64,000 nucleotides of DNA. Source: Beijerinckiaceae bacterium (GTDB lineage: Bacteria > Pseudomonadota > Alphaproteobacteria > Rhizobiales > Beijerinckiaceae). Shown here one piece after another: positions 29,633-39,135 of this stretch. The first letter of the stretch is position 1, and each line of letters begins with the position of its first letter. A program made the position numbers and the translations under genes. Location of the stretch: assembly GCA_947475995.1 (NCBI GenBank), contig CANJNI010000002.1:124001-188000 (forward strand). Reading direction: 5' to 3'. The notes beneath the pieces are model-generated. The model was given only the letters and a program-made list of their open reading frames with translations. It was not told where the DNA came from and made no database searches.

Positions 29633-30664
29633 GTGGTTGCCTTCAAGTCTGCGGAGGCGGATCGGGTGCTGGCGAACCCGCCGGCACATATTTCTGGTTA
29701 TCTGGTCTATGGTCTGGACGTCGGCCTTGTTCATGAGCGAGCCGTCGGGCTTTTTCGGAAATTTGGTGGTTCAGACGACGAGTCTTTTTCGAAGATCCGC
29801 CTCGCCGGAGACGACATCGCGAATGACCCCGGTTTATTGGCCGACGAGTTTTTCGCGACGGGATTGTTTGGAGGGAAGCGGGTCGTTCTCGTTGCCGCCG
29901 GTTCAAAGAATTTCCTTCCCTCCGTTGAAGCTGTCCTGGCGGATCCGCCGCCAGAAAGCGTATTGATTGTCGAAGCTGGAAATTTGCGCCGGGACGCGCC
30001 GTTGCGAATTTTATTTGAGCGCGGGCGAGCAACCGCGACTGTCGAGTGCTATCCTGACAGCCCGCAAGAATTGCTGAGACTTGTCAAAACCGAAGCTCAG
30101 CGCGCGGGACTTTCAATTTCGGACGAAACCGCCTCCGAATTCATCGCGCATCTTGGATCCGACAGAGCCGCATCACGATCGGAGATTGAAAAGCTCCTTC
30201 TCTACGCCAGTGGATCGGGAAGCATTACCGGACGCGACATCGAGGCGATTACCGCGGATGCATCAGCGCTGGCGCTAGACCGTGCGATCACAAGCGCGTT
30301 TTTAGGGCTTCGCTCGATGGTTACAGAAACAGCGATTCGGGCTTTCGAGACTGGAAATGATCCAGGCGTGCTGCTTGGCTTTGCGTTGCGGCACGCCAGC
30401 GCGTTGCATCGGGCAAAGGAAAGTATGGAGCAGGGCGCGCCGTTCGAAAGGGCGGCGGGATTCCTGCTTCGCGGTCAACATACTTCGACTGCCCAGAAAG
30501 CCGTTCGCGACCAGATGGGACTATGGTCCGCAGCGAGGCTGCTGCGCGCGATCGAGCTGGTTTCGGAGGCGATTCGGAAGTGCCGGCGGGAGCCACGACT
30601 TGGACAACTGGTCGCGATTCGAACGATGTGGTCTATCGCTCAAGCCGCGAAGGCACGAGGATAG
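29633..30664 (+). CDS. holA: DNA polymerase III delta subunit
   Basis: Clamp-loader delta subunit, which opens the beta sliding clamp. 343 residues in the family's three-domain layout: N-terminal AAA+-like domain (YLVYGLDVGLVHERA, DDESFSKIRLAGDDIANDP, LLADEFFATGLFGGKRVVLV), helical lid and collar. As usual for delta there is no functional Walker A. Start is GTG 29633, 3 bases after the lptE stop, consistent with coupling. Convergent with parB (21-base gap). Confidence 0.94.
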   Translation: MVAFKSAEADRVLANPPAHISGYLVYGLDVGLVHERAVGLFRKFGGSDDESFSKIRLAGDDIANDPGLLADEFFATGLFGGKRVVLVAAGSKNFLPSVEAVLADPPPESVLIVEAGNLRRDAPLRILFERGRATATVECYPDSPQELLRLVKTEAQRAGLSISDETASEFIAHLGSDRAASRSEIEKLLLYASGSGSITGRDIEAITADASALALDRAITSAFLGLRSMVTETAIRAFETGNDPGVLLGFALRHASALHRAKESMEQGAPFERAAGFLLRGQHTSTAQKAVRDQMGLWSAARLLRAIELVSEAIRKCRREPRLGQLVAIRTMWSIAQAAKARG

Positions 30665-30685
30665 GCGGAGCGTCCGAAAGCTACC

Positions 30686-31546
30686 CTAACCTTTAAGTTT
30701 GTTGCACAGGGAGTCGAGCTGATCGAGGCTCTTGTAGCGAATGGTGACATCGCCCGTCTCTCCCCGATGGCGGATTACTACCATCAGACCCAATAACTCT
30801 GAAAGCGCGCTTTCCAGCGCCCTAGTATCTGGGTCTTTCTCTGGCTTCGGGGGCTTTGCGCCTGCGGCCCGCTCGCGCTGATCGCCTTGGGCCAGATGCT
30901 CAATGTCGCGGACCGTCAGTCCCTGCTCGACGATTTGGCGTGCTACATGCTCAGGGTCGTGAACTGATAGAAGCGCCCTTGCGTGTCCGGCGGATAGCTG
31001 CCCGGAAACCACGCGCTGCCGGGTCGATTCCGGCAGCTTCAGCAACCGGACGGTATTGGCCACATGGCTGCGGCTCTTTCCGGTAATCTTTGCGATATCT
31101 CCCTGTGAATAGGAGAATTCCGCACCCAGGCGCTCGTAGCCCAGAGCCTCTTCAATAGGATTCAGATCCGCGCGTTGGACATTTTCGACGATCGCGAGCT
31201 CAAGCGCCTCCCGATCTGTTGCTTCAACGAGCCGTACGGGAACCTGATGCAGTCCCGCCTTCTGCGCTGCGCGCCAACGGCGCTCACCTGCGATAATCTC
31301 ATAGACGTCCGGGAAGTCCTTGAGAGGTCGCGCCAGAATTGGCTGAATGACGCCCTTTTCCCGTATCGAGTCGGCGAGCTCAGCGATAGCCTCTTCGTCG
31401 AACTGCTTTCGAGGATTCCGGGGGTTCGGGCGCAGGAACTCAATCGGGGCCATTTTGGTCCGATCCGAGGATTTCGGATCCGAATCGGCGTCGCCGATGA
31501 GGGCGGCCAGCCCGCGACCCAGCCTTGGACGATTCTCTTCTACCAT
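30686..31546 (-). CDS. parB: Chromosome-partitioning protein ParB
   Basis: parS-binding CTP clamp that loads SMC and segregates the origin. 286 residues. N-terminal ParA-stimulating peptide PRLGRGLAALIG, the CTP-binding ParB/sulfiredoxin fold with GERRWRA at about 87-93 and ENVQRADLNPIEEA, the parS-reading helix-turn-helix (YSQGDIAKITGKSRSHVANTVRLL cut at about 145-168) and a C-terminal dimerisation region. Starts 15 bases after parA on the same strand. Its targets are very likely the two perfect parS sites at 32956 and 34855. Confidence 0.97.
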   Translation of the reverse strand: MVEENRPRLGRGLAALIGDADSDPKSSDRTKMAPIEFLRPNPRNPRKQFDEEAIAELADSIREKGVIQPILARPLKDFPDVYEIIAGERRWRAAQKAGLHQVPVRLVEATDREALELAIVENVQRADLNPIEEALGYERLGAEFSYSQGDIAKITGKSRSHVANTVRLLKLPESTRQRVVSGQLSAGHARALLSVHDPEHVARQIVEQGLTVRDIEHLAQGDQRERAAGAKPPKPEKDPDTRALESALSELLGLMVVIRHRGETGDVTIRYKSLDQLDSLCNKLKG

Positions 31547-31561
31547 TTCATCCTACCGAAA

Positions 31562-32362
31562 CTACGCCGCCCGCAGAATACGTTCGCGCTGGATAAGCTC
31601 TGACGCCAACTTCAAGTAGGCTTGGCTCCCAGCACACTTCAGGTCGTATAGCAGCGCAGGCTTGCCGTGGGAGGGCGCCTCGGAGATACGGACATTCCGC
31701 GGGATGATCGTGTCGTAAACCTTGTCGCCCATGAACTTTCGGACATCGGCAACAACCTGGGTGGCCAGATTATTCCGGGGGTCGAACATCGTCAGCACGA
31801 CGCCATGAATAGAAAGTTTCGGATTCAGCGACCGCTTCACTTGGTCGACGGTGGAAAGAAGTTGCGACAATCCCTCCAAAGCAAAAAACTCGCATTGCAG
31901 CGGGACGAGCACACTGTCTGCGGAAGCCAAGGCATTTATGGTCAGGAGATTCAGGGACGGAGGGCAATCAACCAAGACATAAGTATACGGCTGCGCACTG
32001 TCCTGCTGGATCAAATCGCGCAATGCAGCGCGCAACTTGAAAGCGCGATCTTGGGCCGAAGCGATTTCCAGTTCAACGCCTAACAGATCAAGAGTGGATG
32101 GAGCGACCGAAAGATTAGGCACTGCTGTAGGCAGCGCGACTTCTTCTAGGCCCTTCTCACCGATCATCACGTCGTAGGTTGAGTAGCGGCGGCTTTTGCG
32201 ATCAATACCCAGCCCGGTCGACGCATTCCCTTGGGGATCAAGATCAATGATGAGAACCTTTTCACCAATTGCGGCCAAAGCCGTTCCCAGATTGATCGTG
32301 GTTGTGGTTTTTCCCACGCCACCCTTCTGGTTAGCCACCACCAAGGTACGAAGCGAATTCAT
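31562..32362 (-). CDS. parA: Chromosome-partitioning ATPase ParA
   Basis: Deviant-Walker ParA ATPase that forms the nucleoid-bound gradient moving ParB-parS complexes. 266 residues from ATG 32362. Deviant Walker A KGGVGKTTT with signature Lys13 and Lys18, Walker A' LIIDLDPQGNAST and Walker B VLVDCPPSL. The ATG overlaps the rsmG TGA by one base (TGATG), indicating coupling; a GTG three bases earlier is possible. The short N-terminus without HTH marks a chromosomal (type Ib-like) ParA rather than a plasmid one. Confidence 0.97.
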   Translation of the reverse strand: MNSLRTLVVANQKGGVGKTTTTINLGTALAAIGEKVLIIDLDPQGNASTGLGIDRKSRRYSTYDVMIGEKGLEEVALPTAVPNLSVAPSTLDLLGVELEIASAQDRAFKLRAALRDLIQQDSAQPYTYVLVDCPPSLNLLTINALASADSVLVPLQCEFFALEGLSQLLSTVDQVKRSLNPKLSIHGVVLTMFDPRNNLATQVVADVRKFMGDKVYDTIIPRNVRISEAPSHGKPALLYDLKCAGSQAYLKLASELIQRERILRAA

Positions 32363-32985
32363 CACTGTTCTGGCCCCGTATGCGGGGTAAGACCCGCTGT
32401 GACTACCACGACAGCGGCATCCGAGGCAGTCATACTCGGAACCAGTCTATATTGAAGACTACTATATTTCGCCATTTCGGTCAATTCGACCCCTACATCT
32501 CGTCCCTTTAAAAATAGTCCGGTAGCGCCTTTCTCGATCATCGGGCCACCCCACTCCACCAGTTTCGACAGCGGAGCGAGAGCTCTGGCAGAGATAGTGT
32601 CAGGGACATCGAGTGTTGGAAGGATATCTTCGATCCGCCCGAAATGCACGACAGTGGGGGAGCCCGTTTCGCGCGCTACTGCGCGGAGGAATGCGCACTT
32701 TCGGTGATCGCTTTCGATCAGATCCACCCGCGCTCCCGGGATGCCCTTGAGATGAATGGCAGCGACGAGCCCGGGAAAGCCCGCCCCTGAACCCAGATCG
32801 ATCCAGTGGCGCGTATCCCTCGGCGCCAGTGGAATGAGTTGCAAAGAATCGACGATATGGCGACTGTGCGCTTCCTCCAACGTCGATGGAGCGACCAAGT
32901 TCTTGACGAGTTGCCATTTGGACAGCAACCGCAGATAGGTCTTGAAGTCCCGCTCTGTTTCACGTGAAACACCAACAGAAACCAT
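32362..32985 (-). CDS. rsmG: 16S rRNA (guanine-N7) methyltransferase RsmG
   Basis: Methylates G527 of 16S rRNA using SAM (GidB family). 207 residues. SAM motif DLGSGAGFPG at residues 63-72, then VDLIESDHRKCAFLR. The N-terminal VSRETE codons (6-11) coincide with a perfect parS site (32956-32971), so DNA-level selection and protein sequence are linked here. ATG 32985 lies 8 bases after the mnmG stop. Confidence 0.96.
   Translation of the reverse strand: MVSVGVSRETERDFKTYLRLLSKWQLVKNLVAPSTLEEAHSRHIVDSLQLIPLAPRDTRHWIDLGSGAGFPGLVAAIHLKGIPGARVDLIESDHRKCAFLRAVARETGSPTVVHFGRIEDILPTLDVPDTISARALAPLSKLVEWGGPMIEKGATGLFLKGRDVGVELTEMAKYSSLQYRLVPSMTASDAAVVVVTAGLTPHTGPEQ
32956..32971. promoter_or_regulatory. 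parS site 1 (ParB-binding), inside rsmG
   Basis: Perfect 16-bp palindrome TGTTTCACGTGAAACA, identical to the consensus parS of chromosomal ParB proteins. It covers the last base of codon 5 to codon 10 of rsmG. parA and parB lie next to it and the putative origin is about 6.2 kb away, the usual distance range for parS in alphaproteobacteria. Confidence 0.93.
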
Positions 32986-32993
32986 GCCGTTCC

Positions 32994-34871
32994 TCAGGTT
33001 GATTTCGTAGCCGACTCGACACGCCGAGCCTCAGCAATCAGGATCGATAAGGCGGCAGGGGTGACGCCCTCTATGCGCCGAGCCTGGCCCAAGGTACGAG
33101 GGGCAACGGTCGAAAGACGGGACCGCACCTCGTTGGAAAGACCCGGGACTGCATTGTAGTCGATCCTATCGATCATAACCGCTTCATCGCGCGAGATCGA
33201 CGCCATCTCGCCGATCTGCCTATCCAGATAGACGGCGTAATGAGCCTCGTTCTCCAACTGGCAGGCCGCCCACACCGGAACGGCGCCTAGCTCAGGCCAT
33301 ATGTCCCGAAGATCACCGAAAACCACCCCCGGATACCCGAGCAACTCCCACGCGCTCCGTCTGACACCATCAAGCTTGACGTTTAGGCCGGATAGACTCG
33401 CTTCATTTGGCGTCAATGACAGGGAGTACAACCGCGACCTCCAATGGTTCAGCACTCCAATCTTTTCGGCGTAAGCCTTGGCACGATAGTTCCCGACGAC
33501 GCCCAGTTCTACACCCCTGGACGTGAGTCGCTGATCTGCATTATCCGGCCTGAGGGACAGACGGAACTCCGCGCGCGACGTAAACATCCGGTAAGGTTCC
33601 GTAACTCCCTTTGTCACAAGATCATCAATCATGACCCCGATGTAGCTCTCGGTCCGGCTAAACTCGACCGTCTGGCCTCCCGAAGATGCAAGAGCGGCGT
33701 TGAGGCCCGCAACGATCCCTTGGCCCGCCGCCTCCTCATAGCCCGTCGTTCCATTGATCTGCCCAGCCAGAAAGAGACCCTTTAGGCGCTTTGTCTCCAA
33801 CGAAGCGTGCAACTCGCGCGGATCTATGAAGTCGTACTCTATTGCATAGCCAGGGCGGACCATTTCGACTTGGGACAGACCCGGTATCGTCCGCAGGAAT
33901 TCTAGCTGAACGCCTGCAGGCAACGATGTAGATATGCCATTCGGATAGACCAACTCGGTATCCAGACCTTCGGGTTCAAGAAAAATCTGATGCCCATCCC
34001 GGTCACCGAATCGCGAAATCTTATCCTCGATTGAGGGGCAATACCTTGGGCCACGACTTTCGATCGCCCCGGAGAACACTGCGGAAAGGTGCAAATTTCG
34101 CCGGACCACATCGTGAGAGGCCGCAACAGTTCGAGTGATAAGGCAGTCGACCTGTTTCCGGCGGAGTGGCTTGTCGGCAAGAAACGAAAACAACTCAGGC
34201 GGGTCATCTCCGACCTGCCGTTCCAGTCCCGAATCGATAGTGCGCCCGTCCAGCCGGGGAGGCGTGCCAGTCTTTAGCCGACCGACGGCAAAATCCAACT
34301 TGCGGAAGGCTTGGGACAGCAACTCACTGGCTCTATCCCCGACCCTGCCCGCCTTCCATGTCATGTCTCCGAGGTGGATCAAACCACCAAGAAAAGTTCC
34401 AGTCGTGCAGACCGCCGCACCACAGGGGTACAACTCTCCTCCGATGTAAATGCCCCGGAGCCGACCGTTCTCGGCTTCAAGCCCAGTCACTTCGCCTTCA
34501 AGAAGACTCAACCCGGAATAGCTCTCCAGCAGCTCCCGCATCTCCTTCCGGTAAAGCGCGCGATCAGCCTGCGCGCGTGGTCCGCGAACAGCCGGGCCTC
34601 TGGAGCGGTTGAGGACTTTGAACTGGATCCCGGCGGCGTCGATCACGCGGCCCATCAGCCCATCGAGAGCGTCAACTTCTCGTACAAGGTGACCCTTCCC
34701 GACCCCTCCCACGGCGGGGTTACAGGACATCTCACCAATCGCCGAAAGCCGTTGCGTGACGAGCAAGGTCGACGCCCCCATGCGAGCAGCAGCGGCTGCA
34801 GCCTCGCAGCCGGCGTGACCCCCTCCAATGATTACGACGTCGAATCGTTTTGACTGTTTCACGTGAAACAC
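32994..34871 (-). CDS. mnmG: tRNA U34 carboxymethylaminomethyl-modifying enzyme MnmG (GidA)
   Basis: FAD-dependent partner of MnmE installing cmnm5 on U34 of certain tRNAs. 625 residues. FAD-binding [10 protein letters not shown] at residues 16-25, family blocks [22 protein letters not shown] (in parts), [29 protein letters not shown] and a C-terminal helical domain for MnmE and tRNA contact. Start is GTG 34871, whose first codons (M-F-H-V-K-Q) are largely the parS palindrome 34855-34870. mnmE ends 7 bases upstream. Confidence 0.97.
   Translation of the reverse strand: MFHVKQSKRFDVVIIGGGHAGCEAAAAAARMGASTLLVTQRLSAIGEMSCNPAVGGVGKGHLVREVDALDGLMGRVIDAAGIQFKVLNRSRGPAVRGPRAQADRALYRKEMRELLESYSGLSLLEGEVTGLEAENGRLRGIYIGGELYPCGAAVCTTGTFLGGLIHLGDMTWKAGRVGDRASELLSQAFRKLDFAVGRLKTGTPPRLDGRTIDSGLERQVGDDPPELFSFLADKPLRRKQVDCLITRTVAASHDVVRRNLHLSAVFSGAIESRGPRYCPSIEDKISRFGDRDGHQIFLEPEGLDTELVYPNGISTSLPAGVQLEFLRTIPGLSQVEMVRPGYAIEYDFIDPRELHASLETKRLKGLFLAGQINGTTGYEEAAGQGIVAGLNAALASSGGQTVEFSRTESYIGVMIDDLVTKGVTEPYRMFTSRAEFRLSLRPDNADQRLTSRGVELGVVGNYRAKAYAEKIGVLNHWRSRLYSLSLTPNEASLSGLNVKLDGVRRSAWELLGYPGVVFGDLRDIWPELGAVPVWAACQLENEAHYAVYLDRQIGEMASISRDEAVMIDRIDYNAVPGLSNEVRSRLSTVAPRTLGQARRIEGVTPAALSILIAEARRVESATKST
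34855..34870. promoter_or_regulatory. parS site 2 (ParB-binding), at the start of mnmG
   Basis: A second perfect TGTTTCACGTGAAACA. It spans codons 1-6 of mnmG (the initiating GTG shares two of its bases), coding F-H-V-K-Q. About 1.9 kb from parS site 1 and 4.3 kb from the putative origin. Confidence 0.93.
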
Positions 34872-34878
34872 TCTCTCC

Positions 34879-36195
34879 CTACTTGCCTATGCAGAAACGG
34901 GAAAAGATTTCTCCCAACACCTCTTCAGTGTCGACACGACCAACGAGGCTATCCAGCGATCTCCCACAGCGGCGCAGGTCTTCAGCGCAGATTTCCGGTT
35001 CGGCGCTCCAGGTGTCTAGAGCTCGTAATGCCTCTTCTAAGCAACGCCGATGGCGATTCCTGACGATAATTGCCGGTTCGACGGGATTGGAAAAAGTCTC
35101 CGCGCATAACTGAACGGCAGCTATAAGCCCGGCGAGCCCCGCACCCGTGACTGCAGAGATGGCAAAGTCGGTGTCCTTAACCAAGACCGGGAAGAGGTCT
35201 GACTTCGTCCAAACCGAAATCCGCTTCACGCTCGATTGAACCGGAGCCGACTCAATTCCAAGCGTGTGCAGGTCGAGGATCAAGTTCGCGGTTTCCGCAA
35301 CCTCGCGCGTACGCCTTATGCCTTCGATTTCGACAGGGTCCGAAGTCGGGCGCACTCCCGCTGTGTCGAAGAAACGAACCAAGAGTCCCCCTAGATCTAC
35401 AAGGACTTCGATTACATCACGCGTCGTTCCCGGAATCTCCGTAACGATTGCTGCGGGGCGCTGCGCGATAGCATTCAGAAGACTAGACTTGCCGGCGTTC
35501 GGTGCTCCGACGATGGCTACACGAAATCCATCCCGGATGATCTCGCCACGGGCGCCGTCTTCCAACGCTGCGGATAGATCTCCTCGCAGCTGCCGTAGCC
35601 GGTCAAAAAATCTCTCATCGAGACCTCCCGGGGCATCAGCTTCGTCAGGAAAATCCAGCGCCGCCTCCGCCCGCGCCAACAACTCCAGCAGGATTGCCCT
35701 CCAGTGGCCTACCTTGGCTGACAGAAATCCTGAGGCGTGGGCAATGCTCTGGCGGCGCTGCTCTTCGGTCTGAGATGCAAGGAGGTCCGAAAGCCCCTCG
35801 AGAGCGCCGAGGTCCATCTTGCCATTCAAAAACGCCCGCCGGGAAAACTCGCCGGGCTCAGCCGGCCTCGCGCGACCGGATGAGCCTAGGGCTTCCACAA
35901 ATGCAGAAATAACTGCGCGTCCACCATGGACATGCAGTTCAAGATAGTCCTCACCGGTGTATGTCTGTGGCCCCGGGAACCAGACGACAAAGCCGCGGTC
36001 AAGAACTTCGTCTTTGTCCGGATGCCGAATGGCGGCGAGTCGAAGTTCTCGCGGCTTCAAGGACCCGGGAGCCATCGCCCGGACCAGTTCCCCAGCCCTC
36101 GGCCCTGAAATGCGAAGCACCGCTATTGCGGACGGAACTGAGCCCGTCGCAAGTGCGAAGATCGTGTCGCCGTCATTTGGACCAGGAGCGAACAC
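34879..36195 (-). CDS. mnmE: tRNA modification GTPase MnmE (TrmE)
   Basis: Potassium-stimulated GTPase acting with MnmG on tRNA wobble uridines. About 438 residues. N-terminal tetrahydrofolate-binding domain ([36 protein letters not shown]), helical domain, and inserted G domain with P-loop GAPNAGKSS (about 231-239), switch EIPGTTRD and DTAGVR; it ends in the catalytic FSRFCIGK with its conserved Cys. I prefer GTG 36195 because GGAG lies 6 bases upstream; GTG 36207 is the alternative. rho ends 28 bases upstream. Confidence 0.96.
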   Translation of the reverse strand: MFAPGPNDGDTIFALATGSVPSAIAVLRISGPRAGELVRAMAPGSLKPRELRLAAIRHPDKDEVLDRGFVVWFPGPQTYTGEDYLELHVHGGRAVISAFVEALGSSGRARPAEPGEFSRRAFLNGKMDLGALEGLSDLLASQTEEQRRQSIAHASGFLSAKVGHWRAILLELLARAEAALDFPDEADAPGGLDERFFDRLRQLRGDLSAALEDGARGEIIRDGFRVAIVGAPNAGKSSLLNAIAQRPAAIVTEIPGTTRDVIEVLVDLGGLLVRFFDTAGVRPTSDPVEIEGIRRTREVAETANLILDLHTLGIESAPVQSSVKRISVWTKSDLFPVLVKDTDFAISAVTGAGLAGLIAAVQLCAETFSNPVEPAIIVRNRHRRCLEEALRALDTWSAEPEICAEDLRRCGRSLDSLVGRVDTEEVLGEIFSRFCIGK

Positions 36196-36223
36196 AGCTC
36201 TCTCCACATCCAGCCAAGACCTG

Positions 36224-37492
36224 CTACGTATTCATGGAATCGAAGAACGTAGCATTCCCCTTCGGGGTCTCCCTGAGCTTGCCCAGAAGGAACTCGATCG
36301 CGTCGACAGTCCCCATCGGATTGAGAATACGCCTGAGCACATACATTTTCTTGAGAATGTCCGAAGGAACCAGAAGCTCTTCCTTGCGGGTGCCGGATCT
36401 CGTGATGTCGATGGCCGGGAACGTCCGTTTGTCGGCCACTTTCCGATCCAAAATGATTTCCGAGTTGCCCGTTCCCTTGAACTCTTCGAAAATAACTTCA
36501 TCCATGCGCGACCCCGTATCGATGAGAGCCGTAGCTATGATGGTCAAGGAGCCGCCCTCTTCGATATTCCGGGCGGCGCCGAAAAATCGCTTGGGCCGCT
36601 GCAAGGCATTGGCGTCGACACCACCGGTCAAAACCTTGCCTGAGGACGGGACCACAGTGTTATAGGCACGACCTAGACGAGTGATCGAATCCAGCAGGAT
36701 CACGACATCGCGTCCATGCTCGACGAGCCTCTTCGCCTTCTCGATGACCATCTCGGCGACTTGCACGTGCCGGACTGCAGGTTCATCAAATGTCGAGGAA
36801 ACGACTTCGCCTTTCACCGACCTCTGCATGTCCGTCACTTCTTCCGGACGCTCGTCGATCAAAAGAACGATCAGGTAGCATTCAGGATGATTTGCTGTGA
36901 CAGACTGGGCGATATTCTGCAGCAAAACCGTTTTGCCGGTGCGAGGGGGCGCGACGATCAGTGCGCGCTGCCCCTTCCCGATGGGAGCTACAATGTCGAT
37001 GACGCGGGACGAAAAATCCTTGCGAGTTGGATCTTCGATTTCGAGCTTTAGCCGCTGATCGGGATAGAGGGGAGTCAGATTGTCAAAATGAACCTTATGG
37101 CGAACTTTTTCCGGGTCTTCGAAGTTGATCGTGTTGACCTTCAAAAGTGCGAAATAGCGCTCGCCCTCTTTGGGGCTTCTGATCAGACCCTCGACCGTAT
37201 CGCCTGTCCGCAGGCCAAACCGCCGTATCTGCGATGGCGAGACGTAGATATCGTCAGGTCCGGCGAGATAATTGGCGTCTGAAGAACGCAGAAAGCCAAA
37301 CCCGTCTTGAAGCACCTCGACGACACCCTCGCCGACAATCTCAATGTCACGGCTAGCAAGCTGCTTCAGAATCGCAAACATCAACTCCTGCTTGCGCATG
37401 ATCGACGCATTCTCGACCTCATGCTCTTCGGCGAATGCCAGCAATTCGGTCGGAGACTTCGCCTTAAGCTCCTGAAGCTTGATTTCCCGCAT
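36224..37492 (-). CDS. rho: Transcription termination factor Rho
   Basis: Hexameric RNA helicase ending Rho-dependent transcription. 422 residues. N-terminal helical/CSD RNA-binding region ([26 protein letters not shown] with the RNP-like pattern), P-loop APPRTGKT at 181-188, [12 protein letters not shown] (catalytic Glu region), Q-loop SSTFDEPA and the R-loop/arginine-finger part [23 protein letters not shown] 37492 with AGGA 8 bases upstream is preferred over ATG 37501, which lacks spacing. A 180-base leader with a triplicated octamer precedes it, suggesting autoregulation as known for rho elsewhere (inference). Confidence 0.97.
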   Translation of the reverse strand: MREIKLQELKAKSPTELLAFAEEHEVENASIMRKQELMFAILKQLASRDIEIVGEGVVEVLQDGFGFLRSSDANYLAGPDDIYVSPSQIRRFGLRTGDTVEGLIRSPKEGERYFALLKVNTINFEDPEKVRHKVHFDNLTPLYPDQRLKLEIEDPTRKDFSSRVIDIVAPIGKGQRALIVAPPRTGKTVLLQNIAQSVTANHPECYLIVLLIDERPEEVTDMQRSVKGEVVSSTFDEPAVRHVQVAEMVIEKAKRLVEHGRDVVILLDSITRLGRAYNTVVPSSGKVLTGGVDANALQRPKRFFGAARNIEEGGSLTIIATALIDTGSRMDEVIFEEFKGTGNSEIILDRKVADKRTFPAIDITRSGTRKEELLVPSDILKKMYVLRRILNPMGTVDAIEFLLGKLRETPKGNATFFDSMNT

Positions 37493-37530
37493 GGGAATCA
37501 TCCTGTTCTTTCACAGCGCCGGAAACCGGT

Positions 37531-37588
37531 ATCGCTTTTCGTAAGGGGATTGGGCGGTGAGATCGCTTTCCATGAAGCAATCGCTTTC
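37531..37588. repeat. Three copies of ATCGCTTT in the rho leader
   Basis: On the + strand ATCGCTTT occurs at 37531-37538, 37562-37569 and 37580-37587 (AAAGCGAT in the rho transcript sense), within the 180-base gap between hemJ and rho. A short imperfect palindrome CCGGAAACCGG (37520-37530) adjoins the first copy. Function unknown; could be a protein-binding repeat or chance in a short region. Confidence 0.4.
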
Positions 37589-37672
37589 GACCTGTTCGCT
37601 GAGAAAAGGTCTACTCACCCATCAAATGGAAGGTGGAGGGACCCTAGTCCGATTCCTGGATCAATACAAGAG

Positions 37673-38098
37673 TCAGAAAGGCCTGAAGACCACGAGCAGG
37701 ACAATGCCGATCATCAAGACGGTCGGAACCTCATTTAGAATTCGAAAGAATCGCGCCTCGCGAGAGCGTTGTCCGGCCGCGAACGACAACTGAAACCGTC
37801 GCAGATAGATATGAACGGCGGTCATGCCTATGACGAGCAGAAATTTGATTTGAAACCATATTTCCCGATGAAACCCGCTTTCCACTGCCAGATACAGGCC
37901 GGACCCCCACGCTACCATCATCGCCGGCGCCATGATCGCCTTCAGAAGCCGGCGCTCCATGACCTTGAACAACTCGTCCGGTTGCGAACCCACCATAGTA
38001 TCGCAATGATAAACAAAGAGGCGCGGCAAATATAAAAGTCCAGCCATCCAAGATATGACAGCAATGATATGGATAGACTTAACCGACAGATAAAACAT
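37673..38098 (-). CDS. hemJ: HemJ-type protoporphyrinogen IX oxidase
   Basis: 141-residue membrane protein of the HemJ family (formerly UPF0093), which oxidises protoporphyrinogen IX in bacteria lacking HemG/HemY. Four hydrophobic segments (about 4-25, 55-75, 83-102, 120-139). Conserved His10 (KSIHIIAVISWMAGLLYLPRLFVYH) and the conserved lysine in IWFQIKFLL are present. ATG 38098, two bases after the hemE stop, so it is co-transcribed with hemE, placing two haem-pathway steps together. Confidence 0.94.
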   Translation of the reverse strand: MFYLSVKSIHIIAVISWMAGLLYLPRLFVYHCDTMVGSQPDELFKVMERRLLKAIMAPAMMVAWGSGLYLAVESGFHREIWFQIKFLLVIGMTAVHIYLRRFQLSFAAGQRSREARFFRILNEVPTVLMIGIVLLVVFRPF

Positions 38099-38100
38099 GA

Positions 38101-39135
38101 CTATGAATTCCTGACTTTTTTGACCAAGTCATAGACGTGTTGGACGGGAGTTTGGGGTAAAATGCCGTGGCCAAGATTGAAAACATGCGGTCTCCCACGC
38201 ATTTTTTCCAATATATGATCGACGGAACTCCCGAGCGCCGAACCACCGGTTATCAGCGCCAGCGGATCCAGATTGCCCTGGAGGGCGATGGGCGAACTTA
38301 CGGCGCCTCGGGCGAAATCCAGACCCGTGCTGGTATCAAGACCGATCGCCGCTATGCCGGGAATCGCCGATACTTCCGCAAGATATGACGCCGCGCTTCG
38401 CGGGAAAGCGATGATAGGAGCGCCCGGTACGCGCTCTCGGACCCCTTCTACAATCTGTCGCAGGGGATGCAGACACCATCGCTCAAATTCTGGTTGCGGC
38501 AAGACGCCCGACCATGAATCGAAGATCTGTGCAGCGTCGATCCCAGCATGAAACTGGGCCACCAGATAATCGATCGACGATTGGACCAAAAGTTGGATGA
38601 GACGCTGAAATTCTGCCGGATAGCGATACGCGAACAACCGGGCGGGAGCCTGATCTGGCGTTCCCCGACCGGCTATCATGTAGCTGGCAACAGTCCAGGG
38701 AGCGCCGCAGAAGCCCAAAAAGGTAGTCTCGTCATCCAACGCGCCTTTGACGATCTGGATGGTCTCGAACACAGCGGAAAGTCGCGAGATGTCGACTTGA
38801 TCCCTCAAGATGCTCATCCCGCTCGGTTCGGAGATAGGAGCCAGTCTGGGACCTTCGCCTGTCTCGAATGACACTTTCTGTCCCAGAGCTTCTGGAATGA
38901 CCAGAATATCGCTGAACAGGATAGCAGCGTCGAACCCGAAGCGGCGGATTGGTTGGAGAGTGACTTCAGAAGCCTTCTTGGGCGTGAAGCAGAATTCTAT
39001 GAAACTCGGCGCAGTTGCGCGAATTTCCCGGTATTCAGGCAGATACCGGCCAGCCTGCCTCATCAACCAGATAGGTGGCTTTTCGAGCGTTTCGCCTCTC
39101 AGAACTCTGAGAACTTTTTTAGAGGGGGACTGCAT
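38101..39135 (-). CDS. hemE: Uroporphyrinogen decarboxylase
   Basis: Decarboxylates uroporphyrinogen III to coproporphyrinogen III. 344 residues. Signature PIWLMRQAGRYLPEYRE (residues 21-37), catalytic Asp region AILFSDILVIPEALG, and GFCGAPWTVASYM are present, as well as the C-terminal NLGHGILPQTP. ATG 39135 is the last gene start on the left side of the origin gap. hemE next to oriC is a conserved alphaproteobacterial arrangement. Confidence 0.97.
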   Translation of the reverse strand: MQSPSKKVLRVLRGETLEKPPIWLMRQAGRYLPEYREIRATAPSFIEFCFTPKKASEVTLQPIRRFGFDAAILFSDILVIPEALGQKVSFETGEGPRLAPISEPSGMSILRDQVDISRLSAVFETIQIVKGALDDETTFLGFCGAPWTVASYMIAGRGTPDQAPARLFAYRYPAEFQRLIQLLVQSSIDYLVAQFHAGIDAAQIFDSWSGVLPQPEFERWCLHPLRQIVEGVRERVPGAPIIAFPRSAASYLAEVSAIPGIAAIGLDTSTGLDFARGAVSSPIALQGNLDPLALITGGSALGSSVDHILEKMRGRPHVFNLGHGILPQTPVQHVYDLVKKVRNS

